From Clostridium sp. (GTDB lineage: Bacteria; Bacillota; Clostridia; Lachnospirales; Lachnospiraceae), in assembly GCA_023664775.1 (NCBI GenBank), contig JAMPEW010000033.1:1-32662 (forward strand): 32,662 bases of DNA, written 5' to 3'. The position numbers and the translations under genes are program-made. Each line of letters begins with the position of its first letter. Within the stretch, counting starts at the first letter, position 1. Below are positions 22,679 to 30,529 of the stretch, piece by piece. Under the pieces are notes generated by a model. It had not been told where the DNA came from. It ran no database searches and saw nothing but the letters and a program-made list of their open reading frames with translations.

Positions 22679-24577
22679 ATGGTTTTAGGCAATGATTCAA
22701 GTAGGCTGCTTATATATTTTTTTTATGATAAAAATGGAATAGTGGATGATTATATCCCATATGCTCTGGCAGATATGCAAAAGAATGTGTCGGATATATT
22801 TGTGGTGTGTAATGGAGCACTTGTGGACGAGGGGAAAGCAAAATTTCAAAGGTTCACGGATGATATTTTGGTGCGAGAAAATAAAGGCTTTGATGTATGG
22901 GCTTATAAGGAGGCCATGGAAAAGCTTGGGTGGGAGAAACTTGGAAATTATGATGAAATTATATTGATGAATTACACCATTGCGGGACCTGTATATCCTT
23001 TTGCGGATATGTTTTGTTCAATGAATGGTAAGGACCTTGATTTTTGGGGAATTACACAATTTTACAGAACAGAGGATGATCCCTTTGGGACAATGCCCGA
23101 CGGATTTATACCTGACCATATACAGTCCCATTTTATAGCGGTAAGAAAAAATATGTTGAATTCAGAGGTATTTCATAAGTATTGGGATGAAATGCCTATG
23201 ATTACAGGATATCTTGACTCTGTGACACGGCATGAAGCGAGGTTTACAAAATATTTTGAGAAAGCTGGATTTAAGTGGGAGGTATATGTTGATGCGGAGG
23301 ATTACAGGGATTTATCCCATCAGCCTGTGATAGGAATGGCAACAAAAGTTTTGGAAGAAAAAAAATGTCCGATATTTAAAAGACGCTCTTTTATGCAGGA
23401 TTATAATGTTGTGCTTAATGAGTCATGCGGTCAGGAAGCAATGTTGCTCTATAAGTATTTAGAGGAAAAAACTGATTATAATATGGATTTGATTATGGAC
23501 AATCTTCTGCGTGTTGAAAATCTTGCTGATTTGAAAAAAAATTTTCAGTGGAATTATGTTCTTTCCAGTAAAATTAGTGAGAATCCGAATGCCACGGCAG
23601 GAAAAAAAATAGCGTTGGTAATGCATATTTATTTTGAAGAGTTGATTGACGAATGTGCTTTATATGCATCGGCAATGCCTGATACGGCTGATTTATATAT
23701 CACTACAGATACAGAAAATAAAAAACAAAAAATTGAAGAAACATTTTCAAATTTAAAGTGTAACATGCTTAACATTACCGTCGTTCCGAACAAGGGGAGA
23801 GATGTTGCACCTTTTTTGGTAGGATTTAGAAAATATTTGGGACAGTATGATTATGTGTGCCATGTTCATGATAAAAAGGCAGGGCAGACAAAACCTGGTA
23901 CAATAGGCACGTCTTTTGCATATAAATGTTTTGAAAATGTCCTTGCTTCAAAGAAATATGTAGAGAATATTTTATCAACATTTGAACAAAACAAAAAATT
24001 GGGAATGCTTGTACCCCCACCTCCAAATCACGGAGATTATTATATAACATTAGGACTTGAGTGGGGGAATAATTACGAAAATACGGTTAAGCTTGCCAAG
24101 GAACTTGGAATAAATGTATCTATGTCTCCAGAAAAGGAACCGATAGCAGGTTTGGGTTCATATTTTTGGGTAAGGAGTGAGGCTCTCAAACCGATATTTG
24201 ACAAGGAATGGAGCTATGAGGATTTTCCTTCGGAACCGGTTGATGATGACGGAACCATCATGCATGCGATAGAGAGAATATATCCATTTGCAGTCCAAAG
24301 TATGGGATTTTATTCAGGCTGGGTCCTATCTGATATAGGGGCGGCATTGGAAATTACTAACTTAAATCATATGTTAAAGGAGCTTAACAATATTATATTT
24401 TTTAAAGGACAGGATGCAGGTACGTATCATGAAACGCGCATGAACCTATCAAGAGCTTACGATGTAGTAAATGGTGTGAGGCAGGGTGTATACATTCCTG
24501 CTAACAGAAAATTAGGTTTTTTACCTGATTCAATCAGAACCCCCATGGCTAAAGTATGGCATAAGGTGAAAAAATGA
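22679..24577 (+). CDS. RgpF-family (rhamnan synthesis F) glycosyltransferase
   Basis: 632 residues with two related halves. Each has a characteristic NKGxD: NKGFDVWAYKEAM at 68-80 and NKGRDVAPFLVGFRKY at 371-386. The second half also has YVCHVHDKKAG and a final block YSGWVLSD. The family adds side-chain or backbone residues to rhamnose-rich cell-wall polysaccharides in streptococci and relatives. The start is 2 nt after the kinase stop, with AAGGAGA inside the previous gene, so the two are tightly coupled. No dTDP-rhamnose genes or other rhamnosyltransferases are in the window, so the remaining assembly genes lie elsewhere. Confidence 0.88.
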   Translation: MVLGNDSSRLLIYFFYDKNGIVDDYIPYALADMQKNVSDIFVVCNGALVDEGKAKFQRFTDDILVRENKGFDVWAYKEAMEKLGWEKLGNYDEIILMNYTIAGPVYPFADMFCSMNGKDLDFWGITQFYRTEDDPFGTMPDGFIPDHIQSHFIAVRKNMLNSEVFHKYWDEMPMITGYLDSVTRHEARFTKYFEKAGFKWEVYVDAEDYRDLSHQPVIGMATKVLEEKKCPIFKRRSFMQDYNVVLNESCGQEAMLLYKYLEEKTDYNMDLIMDNLLRVENLADLKKNFQWNYVLSSKISENPNATAGKKIALVMHIYFEELIDECALYASAMPDTADLYITTDTENKKQKIEETFSNLKCNMLNITVVPNKGRDVAPFLVGFRKYLGQYDYVCHVHDKKAGQTKPGTIGTSFAYKCFENVLASKKYVENILSTFEQNKKLGMLVPPPPNHGDYYITLGLEWGNNYENTVKLAKELGINVSMSPEKEPIAGLGSYFWVRSEALKPIFDKEWSYEDFPSEPVDDDGTIMHAIERIYPFAVQSMGFYSGWVLSDIGAALEITNLNHMLKELNNIIFFKGQDAGTYHETRMNLSRAYDVVNGVRQGVYIPANRKLGFLPDSIRTPMAKVWHKVKK

Positions 24578-24646
24578 TTTACTGTCATTGGCTGGATGAG
24601 GTAAGACTATAGGGGCGGTAATGCATAACGTGAAAGAAGGGATTAT

Positions 24647-26743
24647 ATGAAAAATAAACGTTGGCTGAAAACGTCAATATTGCTTTTAATGGCTATAATG
24701 CTGAGTCTTTGCTGTATTCGATATCCTGTTATAGCTTTAGCGGAACAAAATAGTGATGTTCCGTTTGAAGAAAAAAATGGTTGTGAGGAATTTGAATGTA
24801 TAGAAATATCTGCTGAAGAAGCATATCTGTTTTCAGAAAAATTCGATGTTCAGGAACAGGCGCTTTATGTAGCAGGACGAAATTGGAGTATATATGGAAA
24901 TGATTATTGCAGGGAAAGATTGACGGCTGAAGAAAAGGAATTTTATGATGACATTGACAGTGTATGCAGAAAATACATAAATACAGATGTTGATGCTGAA
25001 TACAATGAGAGCTTTCAAAATTATTATATTGAAAGTGTTTCGTACAATGGGCTTGAATATGAGAGGGCAAAGGATATAGCATTTTTATATGCATATCAAA
25101 ATCCACAATATTATTTTTTGTCTTCAGGATTGATTTATAACCCGACTCGGAAAATAATATGGCTGAGATGTTATGATGCCTTTGCAGACGGCGAGGCAAG
25201 AAAAAGGGTAACAGAGGCATTTTTCGATAAAATTGACGCATGGACGATAGAGATAAGTGCAGAAGCAAATGACTATGATAAAGAAAAAAAGGCATATGAC
25301 ATTGTATGCCAAAATGTAGTTTACAAAGCAGGAGAATATGACCAATCGGCATACAGTGCTGTGATGCAGGGAGAGTCTGTCTGTGCCGGTTACACAAAAA
25401 TGTTTGGAATAATTATGAATGCTTCGGGTATTGATACTGTAGGAATAACAGGCTCTGGGCATGCATGGAATAAGGTTCATTTATATGGTAAGTGGTATAA
25501 TGTTGATTCTACATGGGATGATTTAGGGAACATAAGTGGTAATAATTATTTTAACAAATCTGATGCCAATATACGAACAGGACATGTGCCTTTCAGTATA
25601 TATGATGGACTTGCGCCTCTTGCATATGAGGATTATACAGTGAAGCCAGAAAAGATTGTGTCTGTAACGGGTATTACAATTGATAAGAACTCATGCAATC
25701 TTATTATGGGTAACAATGAAACATTAAATCTGACTGTCCAGGTAAGTCCTGCGGATGCGACGGATAAAACCACGTGGTGGCAGTCATCCGATACCAATGT
25801 AGCTTCTGTGAATCAGGATGGAGTTGTTACTGCAGTGGGACCAGGGGAAACAAATATAATGGTTATAACTACGGATGGATTGTATGTAGCGGTTTGTAGG
25901 ATTAATGTATATGCGGTATATGATATACCACAGGCTCCCACGGAAAAAAGTAAATCCGATACAAGCATAACGCTCAATGAAATTGCCGGATGTCTGTATT
26001 CTCTTGACGGAATAAACTGGCAAAGCAGTACTACATTTAATAACCTTAAACCGAATACAGCATATAACTTTTATGCAAAGAGGGCAGGTGCAGGCTTTTA
26101 TATGGAAAGTGATAAAAGCAGCGGAACGTCCATTTGGACAAAAGCAGTAGATTCAGAGGTGACCTCAAGCGGCTTGTATGTCGCAGAGCATAACAACAGA
26201 CATATTTTGGTCGGCATGGTTACGACAGCTACAAATCCTGCGGATTTAGAATACAGGTGGCTTGCATACCGTACGGATACAGAGGAGTGGAGCGAAATAC
26301 GAGACTGGGTAGCAAATGATGAGTGGCTTGACTGGACACCTGATTTGTCGGGACAATATATACTATTAGGACAGGCAAGAGTAATAGGAAATGAGGACAG
26401 TATTGCCGAAGCCGACATAGGAATAGAACATCATAAGCAGATAAAGGGTAAATGTCAGATGCCATATATCGGTGAGGGAGGAGGATATCTTATCGGTGTT
26501 GAATCCTTTGACAATCCAAATCAGGCGTATCAATATGAGATGCTGATATTAGATTGTACGCTGCTTGCCCAGAATAAGCCTGCATGGATATATACAACCG
26601 GTAAAACAAAAGTGAGCGAAGGAAATGCGCTTTGGACAATTTGGCAGCCAAAATACGGATATTATTGGACACTTTTCAGGATTTATGATGAAAATGGAAC
26701 AATGATTGACGAGGAGTGTTATGGTTTTGTGAATGCATATTAG
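24647..26743 (+). CDS. Secreted transglutaminase-like protein with BIG2 domain and shared C-terminal module
   Basis: 698 residues. Order: signal peptide about 1-32 (cleavage near IALA); an N-terminal unassigned region to about 210; a transglutaminase-like core with the triad Cys246 in GESVCAGYTKMF, His272 in SGHAWNKV and Asp287 in YNVDSTWDD; a BIG2 domain about 338-424 (VSVTGITIDKNS, VNQDGVVTAVGPG); a short Ig or Fn3-like part 430-500; and the shared module 504-698. Such domains can be proteases or protein cross-linkers; the intact triad supports activity. The ribosome binding site is AAGGGAT. The gene starts 69 nt after the RgpF gene with no terminator seen between, so it may share the transcript. 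Confidence 0.82.
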   Translation: MKNKRWLKTSILLLMAIMLSLCCIRYPVIALAEQNSDVPFEEKNGCEEFECIEISAEEAYLFSEKFDVQEQALYVAGRNWSIYGNDYCRERLTAEEKEFYDDIDSVCRKYINTDVDAEYNESFQNYYIESVSYNGLEYERAKDIAFLYAYQNPQYYFLSSGLIYNPTRKIIWLRCYDAFADGEARKRVTEAFFDKIDAWTIEISAEANDYDKEKKAYDIVCQNVVYKAGEYDQSAYSAVMQGESVCAGYTKMFGIIMNASGIDTVGITGSGHAWNKVHLYGKWYNVDSTWDDLGNISGNNYFNKSDANIRTGHVPFSIYDGLAPLAYEDYTVKPEKIVSVTGITIDKNSCNLIMGNNETLNLTVQVSPADATDKTTWWQSSDTNVASVNQDGVVTAVGPGETNIMVITTDGLYVAVCRINVYAVYDIPQAPTEKSKSDTSITLNEIAGCLYSLDGINWQSSTTFNNLKPNTAYNFYAKRAGAGFYMESDKSSGTSIWTKAVDSEVTSSGLYVAEHNNRHILVGMVTTATNPADLEYRWLAYRTDTEEWSEIRDWVANDEWLDWTPDLSGQYILLGQARVIGNEDSIAEADIGIEHHKQIKGKCQMPYIGEGGGYLIGVESFDNPNQAYQYEMLILDCTLLAQNKPAWIYTTGKTKVSEGNALWTIWQPKYGYYWTLFRIYDENGTMIDEECYGFVNAY
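26156..26740 (+). other. Shared C-terminal surface module, copy 2
   Basis: Residues 504-698 of the transglutaminase-like protein: GLYVAEHNNRHILVGMVTT, LEYRWLAYRTDTEEW, NDEWLDWTPDLSGQYILLG, then KGKCQMPYIGEGGGYLIG, YEMLILDCTLLAQ, WTIWQPKYGYYWTLFR and IDEECYGFVNAY at the very C-terminus. It is nearly identical to the GH9 copy in the second half. Confidence 0.88.
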
Positions 26744-26780
26744 GGCTATTAAGTAAATTTTACCATTGAAGGTAAGTTTA

Positions 26781-26809
26781 TTGTGATAAAGGGTCAGTTG
26801 TGATAAAAT
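26781..26809 (+). promoter_or_regulatory. Candidate promoter of the autolysin-GH9 operon
   Basis: TTGTGA (26781-26786), 17-nt spacer, TAAAAT (26804-26809), about 40 nt before the TTG start. The -10 matches at five of six positions. Confidence 0.5.
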
Positions 26810-26852
26810 TTAATTTATAAAATAGACACAAGAAAAGAGAGGTGCTTTTATT

Positions 26853-29800
26853 TTGAAAAAAATAAAAAGAATAATTGCGTTAATACTGAGTGTTTCCATC
26901 TTCCTTTCAAACGGTTGGATTGAAAGCTTGGCAGCAGAAAGAGTACATAAGGAATATAATAATGAATTCTATGAGGACACGGCTACAGATACTGATGCAC
27001 AATGTGCTACAGAAAGCGATGGGGCGCTTGACAGTGAAAACAGTATTCTTTTAAACTATCTTGTTGTAGACAAACCAAGCATTACTACAACTGATACCCA
27101 AAATATTCTCGTAGGCTTGGGAGATGGGAATGTTGTTTTTGATAATGCAGTACTTTACTATAAGAATGAGGAAAGTGGTACAGAGTACAGCAGTTATGCA
27201 AAAAGCGTTGACAGTGAGTCGGCACTTTTTGAGATATTAATTGATAAAAGCTATACATCAGGTAAATATATTATTACGGCTGTTGAGTACATGGCAGGAG
27301 AAACATCACATACTATATATTTATATGATGCAGGCATTCATGCATCATTTGGTGTTGACGACATTATAGAAACAGAAGCAGATGCTTATGTAGAAGATGT
27401 TGTAGATGAAATGATTTCAGATGCAGTAATTGTCAGTGATGACGGAGTTGTTACTGCGCAGGAAATGGAAAGCGCAGTTTTGGCAGCATCTGATGGTGCA
27501 GTAATGGCAAAAAATAAAAATGACATTGTTATAGTATTGGATCCCGGACACGGAACATCTAGTGGAGATCCTGGTGCTACATATGAATGGAATGGTGTTA
27601 CATATATTGAGAGAGATCTTAATTTGAAGATTGCCCAATATTGCAAGGAAGAACTTGAAAAATATAATGGCGTTAAGGTTTATCTGACAAGAACAACAAG
27701 TAATAATGGACTTGATTTGAGTGCGCCTAAAGGGGAATCTGTAGGACCTCTTGTTAAGTTTGCTGCTGATTTGGATGCTGATATATTTGTGAGCATACAT
27801 AACAATTCGGCAACTGTAGCAACTGCAAATGGCTCAGAGGTTTATTATCCTAATGCCAATTACAATCCGGAAATGAGTAAGGATGCTAAGGAATTGAGTG
27901 ATAAAATTTTGAGTAAGCTGTCAGAGTGCGGACTTACGAATAGAGGGGCTAAAATCAGGGATGATTCAGGAAATGTTCAATATTATCCGGATGGGTCTTT
28001 GGGTGATTATTACGGAGTAATAAGACAGTCAAAATTGTGTGGTTTCCCTGGAATAATAATAGAGCATGCTTTTTTGACAAATCAATCTGATGCAGAAAAC
28101 TTTTTGGGTTCAGATGAGAAATTAAAAAAGCTTGGACAGGCAGATGCAGCAGCTCTTATAGAATATTTTGGACTTACACAGGACTCGGAATATAAAGAGG
28201 ACGCAGCAACATTAACAGTTGTACAGAATAATCCTGACGGCTCCTATACGGTTGTTGTTTCAGGAGTAAATGCAGCAGGTAAAGTAGAAGTTCAGGTTAC
28301 AAGTAAAAGGACCGAGCAGATAAAAGATTATGGGACAATCGGACAAGGCGGTAATTGGTACGCAAGGTTCGACATAAATGATTTTGAAGCTTTTGGTTCA
28401 TATTTATTTGAGGCGTACGTTGTAAGGGAAAACGGAACAAGGTACAAGGTTGGAGAAACTGAAATTGAAGTAGCCTGTGCTAATAAAAGTGAAATTACAA
28501 TAAAAAATATTGACAGTTCAAATGGAACTTTTGATGTTATTATATCGGATATAGAAAGTTCTAATGGAATTTCTAAGGTACAGCTTTTGGCATGGTCAGA
28601 CAGTGATATGGGTAATCAATATCTTTATGATGCTAAAAAACAGGTAGATGGTACTTACTCGGTTCAGGTGAATTTAAAAAATCATAAAAATTATTATGGA
28701 AGCTACACTGTTCAGGCATTTGTTACGGATACAAAGGGAGTAAGGGTAAACACGGCTGAAAAACATCAGGATATAGTTCAGCCGGCATCCAAGGTGTCTG
28801 CATTTGATCCGGGTGACCAGAATACATATATACTTATTGCGGAAAATATACCTTCTGGTTATGATGTAGAAAATGTTAAATTTGGAGTGTGGCATCAGGG
28901 ATTAAGCGATTTAAAATGGTATGAGGGAAGCTTGGACTCATATGGACGATGGCTGGCACTTATGCCGATATCCGACTATGGCAAAAGTGGAAGTTATTAT
29001 ACAGATGCGTATGTGACTTTGGCAGACGGACAATTTATTAAAATCGGGAGCAGCTCATTTGATGTAAGTGCCCCGACTGCTACAACCATATATGTTACCA
29101 ACGAAAACAGGAGCGGTGGAACGTTTGATATTATTGTTTCAGGAATAAATACAGCATCGGGGATTGCAAGCATCAGAATACCTGTATGGTCTGAGCAGGA
29201 TTTGAGCGATTTATATTGGTATAATGCAGAAAGACAAAGCGATGGAACCTATATCGCACATGTAAATATTAAAAACCATAAGTACAATTATGGTGTCTAC
29301 GCAATGCAAGCATACGTAAAGGCAAATAATGGTGTTGAGGTGGTTGCATTAAGTAAATGCCATGATTTTGCCGAACCAACGCCAAAGGTTTCAACATTTC
29401 AGTGTGATAATGAGTTTAATTACATACTTATTGCGGAGGACATTCCGAAAGGAGATTTCGTTACCAGCGTTAGATTTGGAGTATGGAATCAGGGCTTAAG
29501 TGATTTAAAATGGTATCAGGCTGGTAAAGATGAATTTGGCAGGTGGCTGGCAGTGGTTGGTGTATCCGAGTATGCCAAAAGTGGCACCTATTACGGAGAT
29601 GCATATATGACCTTGAAGGATGGCAGTACAGTGAAATTAGGCGGTACGTCATTTAATGTCAGTTCACCTACTGTAAATAAAATGTATGTTGACAATGCGG
29701 ATAATATCGGGGGAACCTTTGACATAAAAATAGAGGGAGTAAATTGTATTCCTGGTATAGAAAGTATAAGGGTGCCTGTTTGGTCAGCGGCTGATTTAAA

Positions 29801-30509
29801 AGACATTCATTGGTACGATGCAAAAAAGGAAAGCGACGGAAATTATGTAGTGCATGTGGATATAAACAATCACAAAAATAATTATGCTACATATGCAATG
29901 CAGGTATACATAAAAGCAAAGAACGGTGTGGAAAATATTGCAGCCAGTCAGTGTTACACCTTTAAACAGCCGGAGGAAAAGCTTTATAAAATTATGGGAA
30001 GTAATGGAACTTCACTTGAACAGATGGTAAGATATTATAATAGTTATGCAACATATCCGGCGTTCTACGCTACTACGGACGCTCCGACTATACAAGATTT
30101 CTGTAAAATATATATAGAGGAATGTAATGCTGAGGGTGTAAAGGCTGAGGTCGCTTTTTGCCAGGCAATGAAAGAAACCGGTTTCTTGAGATTTGGAGGA
30201 GTGGTTGACATTTCACAATTAAATTTTGCAGGAATAGGCGCAACAGATGATGGGGGTACACCGGCAACATTTACATCTGTCCGCGAGGGCATAAGAGCAC
30301 AGGTTCAGCATCTCAAAGCCTATGCTTCTGATGAACCACTTGTAAATGCGTGTGTAGATCCTAGATTTGTGCTTGTTACCAGAGAAACGGCACAATATGT
30401 AGAGTGGCTTGGTATTCAGGAAAATCCATACGGAAAAGGTTGGGCTTCGGCGAAGGAATATGGATATTCCTTGAGGAAAGGCTATATTGAGGTATTGTTA
30501 AGTAAGTAA
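26853..30509 (+). CDS. Bifunctional autolysin: N-acetylmuramoyl-L-alanine amidase plus glucosaminidase
   Basis: 1218 residues. Order: signal peptide about 1-28; Thr/Asp-rich stalk (about 41-62, with TDTDA); an unassigned beta domain about 65-165; Amidase_3 about 224-440 with zinc ligands His233 (DPGHG), Glu253 and His316 (SIHNN) and catalytic Glu404 (IIEHAFL); six GBS_Bsp-like repeats 451-1040; and a C-terminal glucosaminidase-type domain about 1045-1218 with Glu1108 in QAMKETGF as the likely catalytic acid. Cutting both peptide-glycan and glycan bonds suggests a role in cell separation or wall turnover. The start is TTG with GAGAGGTG 9 nt upstream; no ATG fits. The GH9 gene follows after 20 nt. 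It lacks the shared C-terminal module; its repeats are the likely wall anchor. Confidence 0.92.
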   Translation: MKKIKRIIALILSVSIFLSNGWIESLAAERVHKEYNNEFYEDTATDTDAQCATESDGALDSENSILLNYLVVDKPSITTTDTQNILVGLGDGNVVFDNAVLYYKNEESGTEYSSYAKSVDSESALFEILIDKSYTSGKYIITAVEYMAGETSHTIYLYDAGIHASFGVDDIIETEADAYVEDVVDEMISDAVIVSDDGVVTAQEMESAVLAASDGAVMAKNKNDIVIVLDPGHGTSSGDPGATYEWNGVTYIERDLNLKIAQYCKEELEKYNGVKVYLTRTTSNNGLDLSAPKGESVGPLVKFAADLDADIFVSIHNNSATVATANGSEVYYPNANYNPEMSKDAKELSDKILSKLSECGLTNRGAKIRDDSGNVQYYPDGSLGDYYGVIRQSKLCGFPGIIIEHAFLTNQSDAENFLGSDEKLKKLGQADAAALIEYFGLTQDSEYKEDAATLTVVQNNPDGSYTVVVSGVNAAGKVEVQVTSKRTEQIKDYGTIGQGGNWYARFDINDFEAFGSYLFEAYVVRENGTRYKVGETEIEVACANKSEITIKNIDSSNGTFDVIISDIESSNGISKVQLLAWSDSDMGNQYLYDAKKQVDGTYSVQVNLKNHKNYYGSYTVQAFVTDTKGVRVNTAEKHQDIVQPASKVSAFDPGDQNTYILIAENIPSGYDVENVKFGVWHQGLSDLKWYEGSLDSYGRWLALMPISDYGKSGSYYTDAYVTLADGQFIKIGSSSFDVSAPTATTIYVTNENRSGGTFDIIVSGINTASGIASIRIPVWSEQDLSDLYWYNAERQSDGTYIAHVNIKNHKYNYGVYAMQAYVKANNGVEVVALSKCHDFAEPTPKVSTFQCDNEFNYILIAEDIPKGDFVTSVRFGVWNQGLSDLKWYQAGKDEFGRWLAVVGVSEYAKSGTYYGDAYMTLKDGSTVKLGGTSFNVSSPTVNKMYVDNADNIGGTFDIKIEGVNCIPGIESIRVPVWSAADLKDIHWYDAKKESDGNYVVHVDINNHKNNYATYAMQVYIKAKNGVENIAASQCYTFKQPEEKLYKIMGSNGTSLEQMVRYYNSYATYPAFYATTDAPTIQDFCKIYIEECNAEGVKAEVAFCQAMKETGFLRFGGVVDISQLNFAGIGATDDGGTPATFTSVREGIRAQVQHLKAYASDEPLVNACVDPRFVLVTRETAQYVEWLGIQENPYGKGWASAKEYGYSLRKGYIEVLLSK
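28203..29975 (+). repeat. Three tandem two-domain repeats inside the autolysin
   Basis: Six GBS_Bsp-like domains alternate in type A (xKVSxFxxxxxNYILIAExIP ending GRWLA) and type B (GGTFDIxVxGI, SIRxPVWS, NHKxNY). The A-B pairs start at 28203, 28782 and 29379. The second and third are spaced by exactly 199 residues (597 bp), and the first is slightly shorter and most divergent. This points to stepwise duplication of a 199-residue unit. Confidence 0.8.
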
Positions 30510-30529
30510 TTTAATCAGGGAGGGGTTAT

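Noticed and set aside
24729-25397. Minus-strand open frame of 222 codons
   Set aside because: Antisense to the transglutaminase-like gene; His/Leu/Gln-rich composition typical of a shadow frame.
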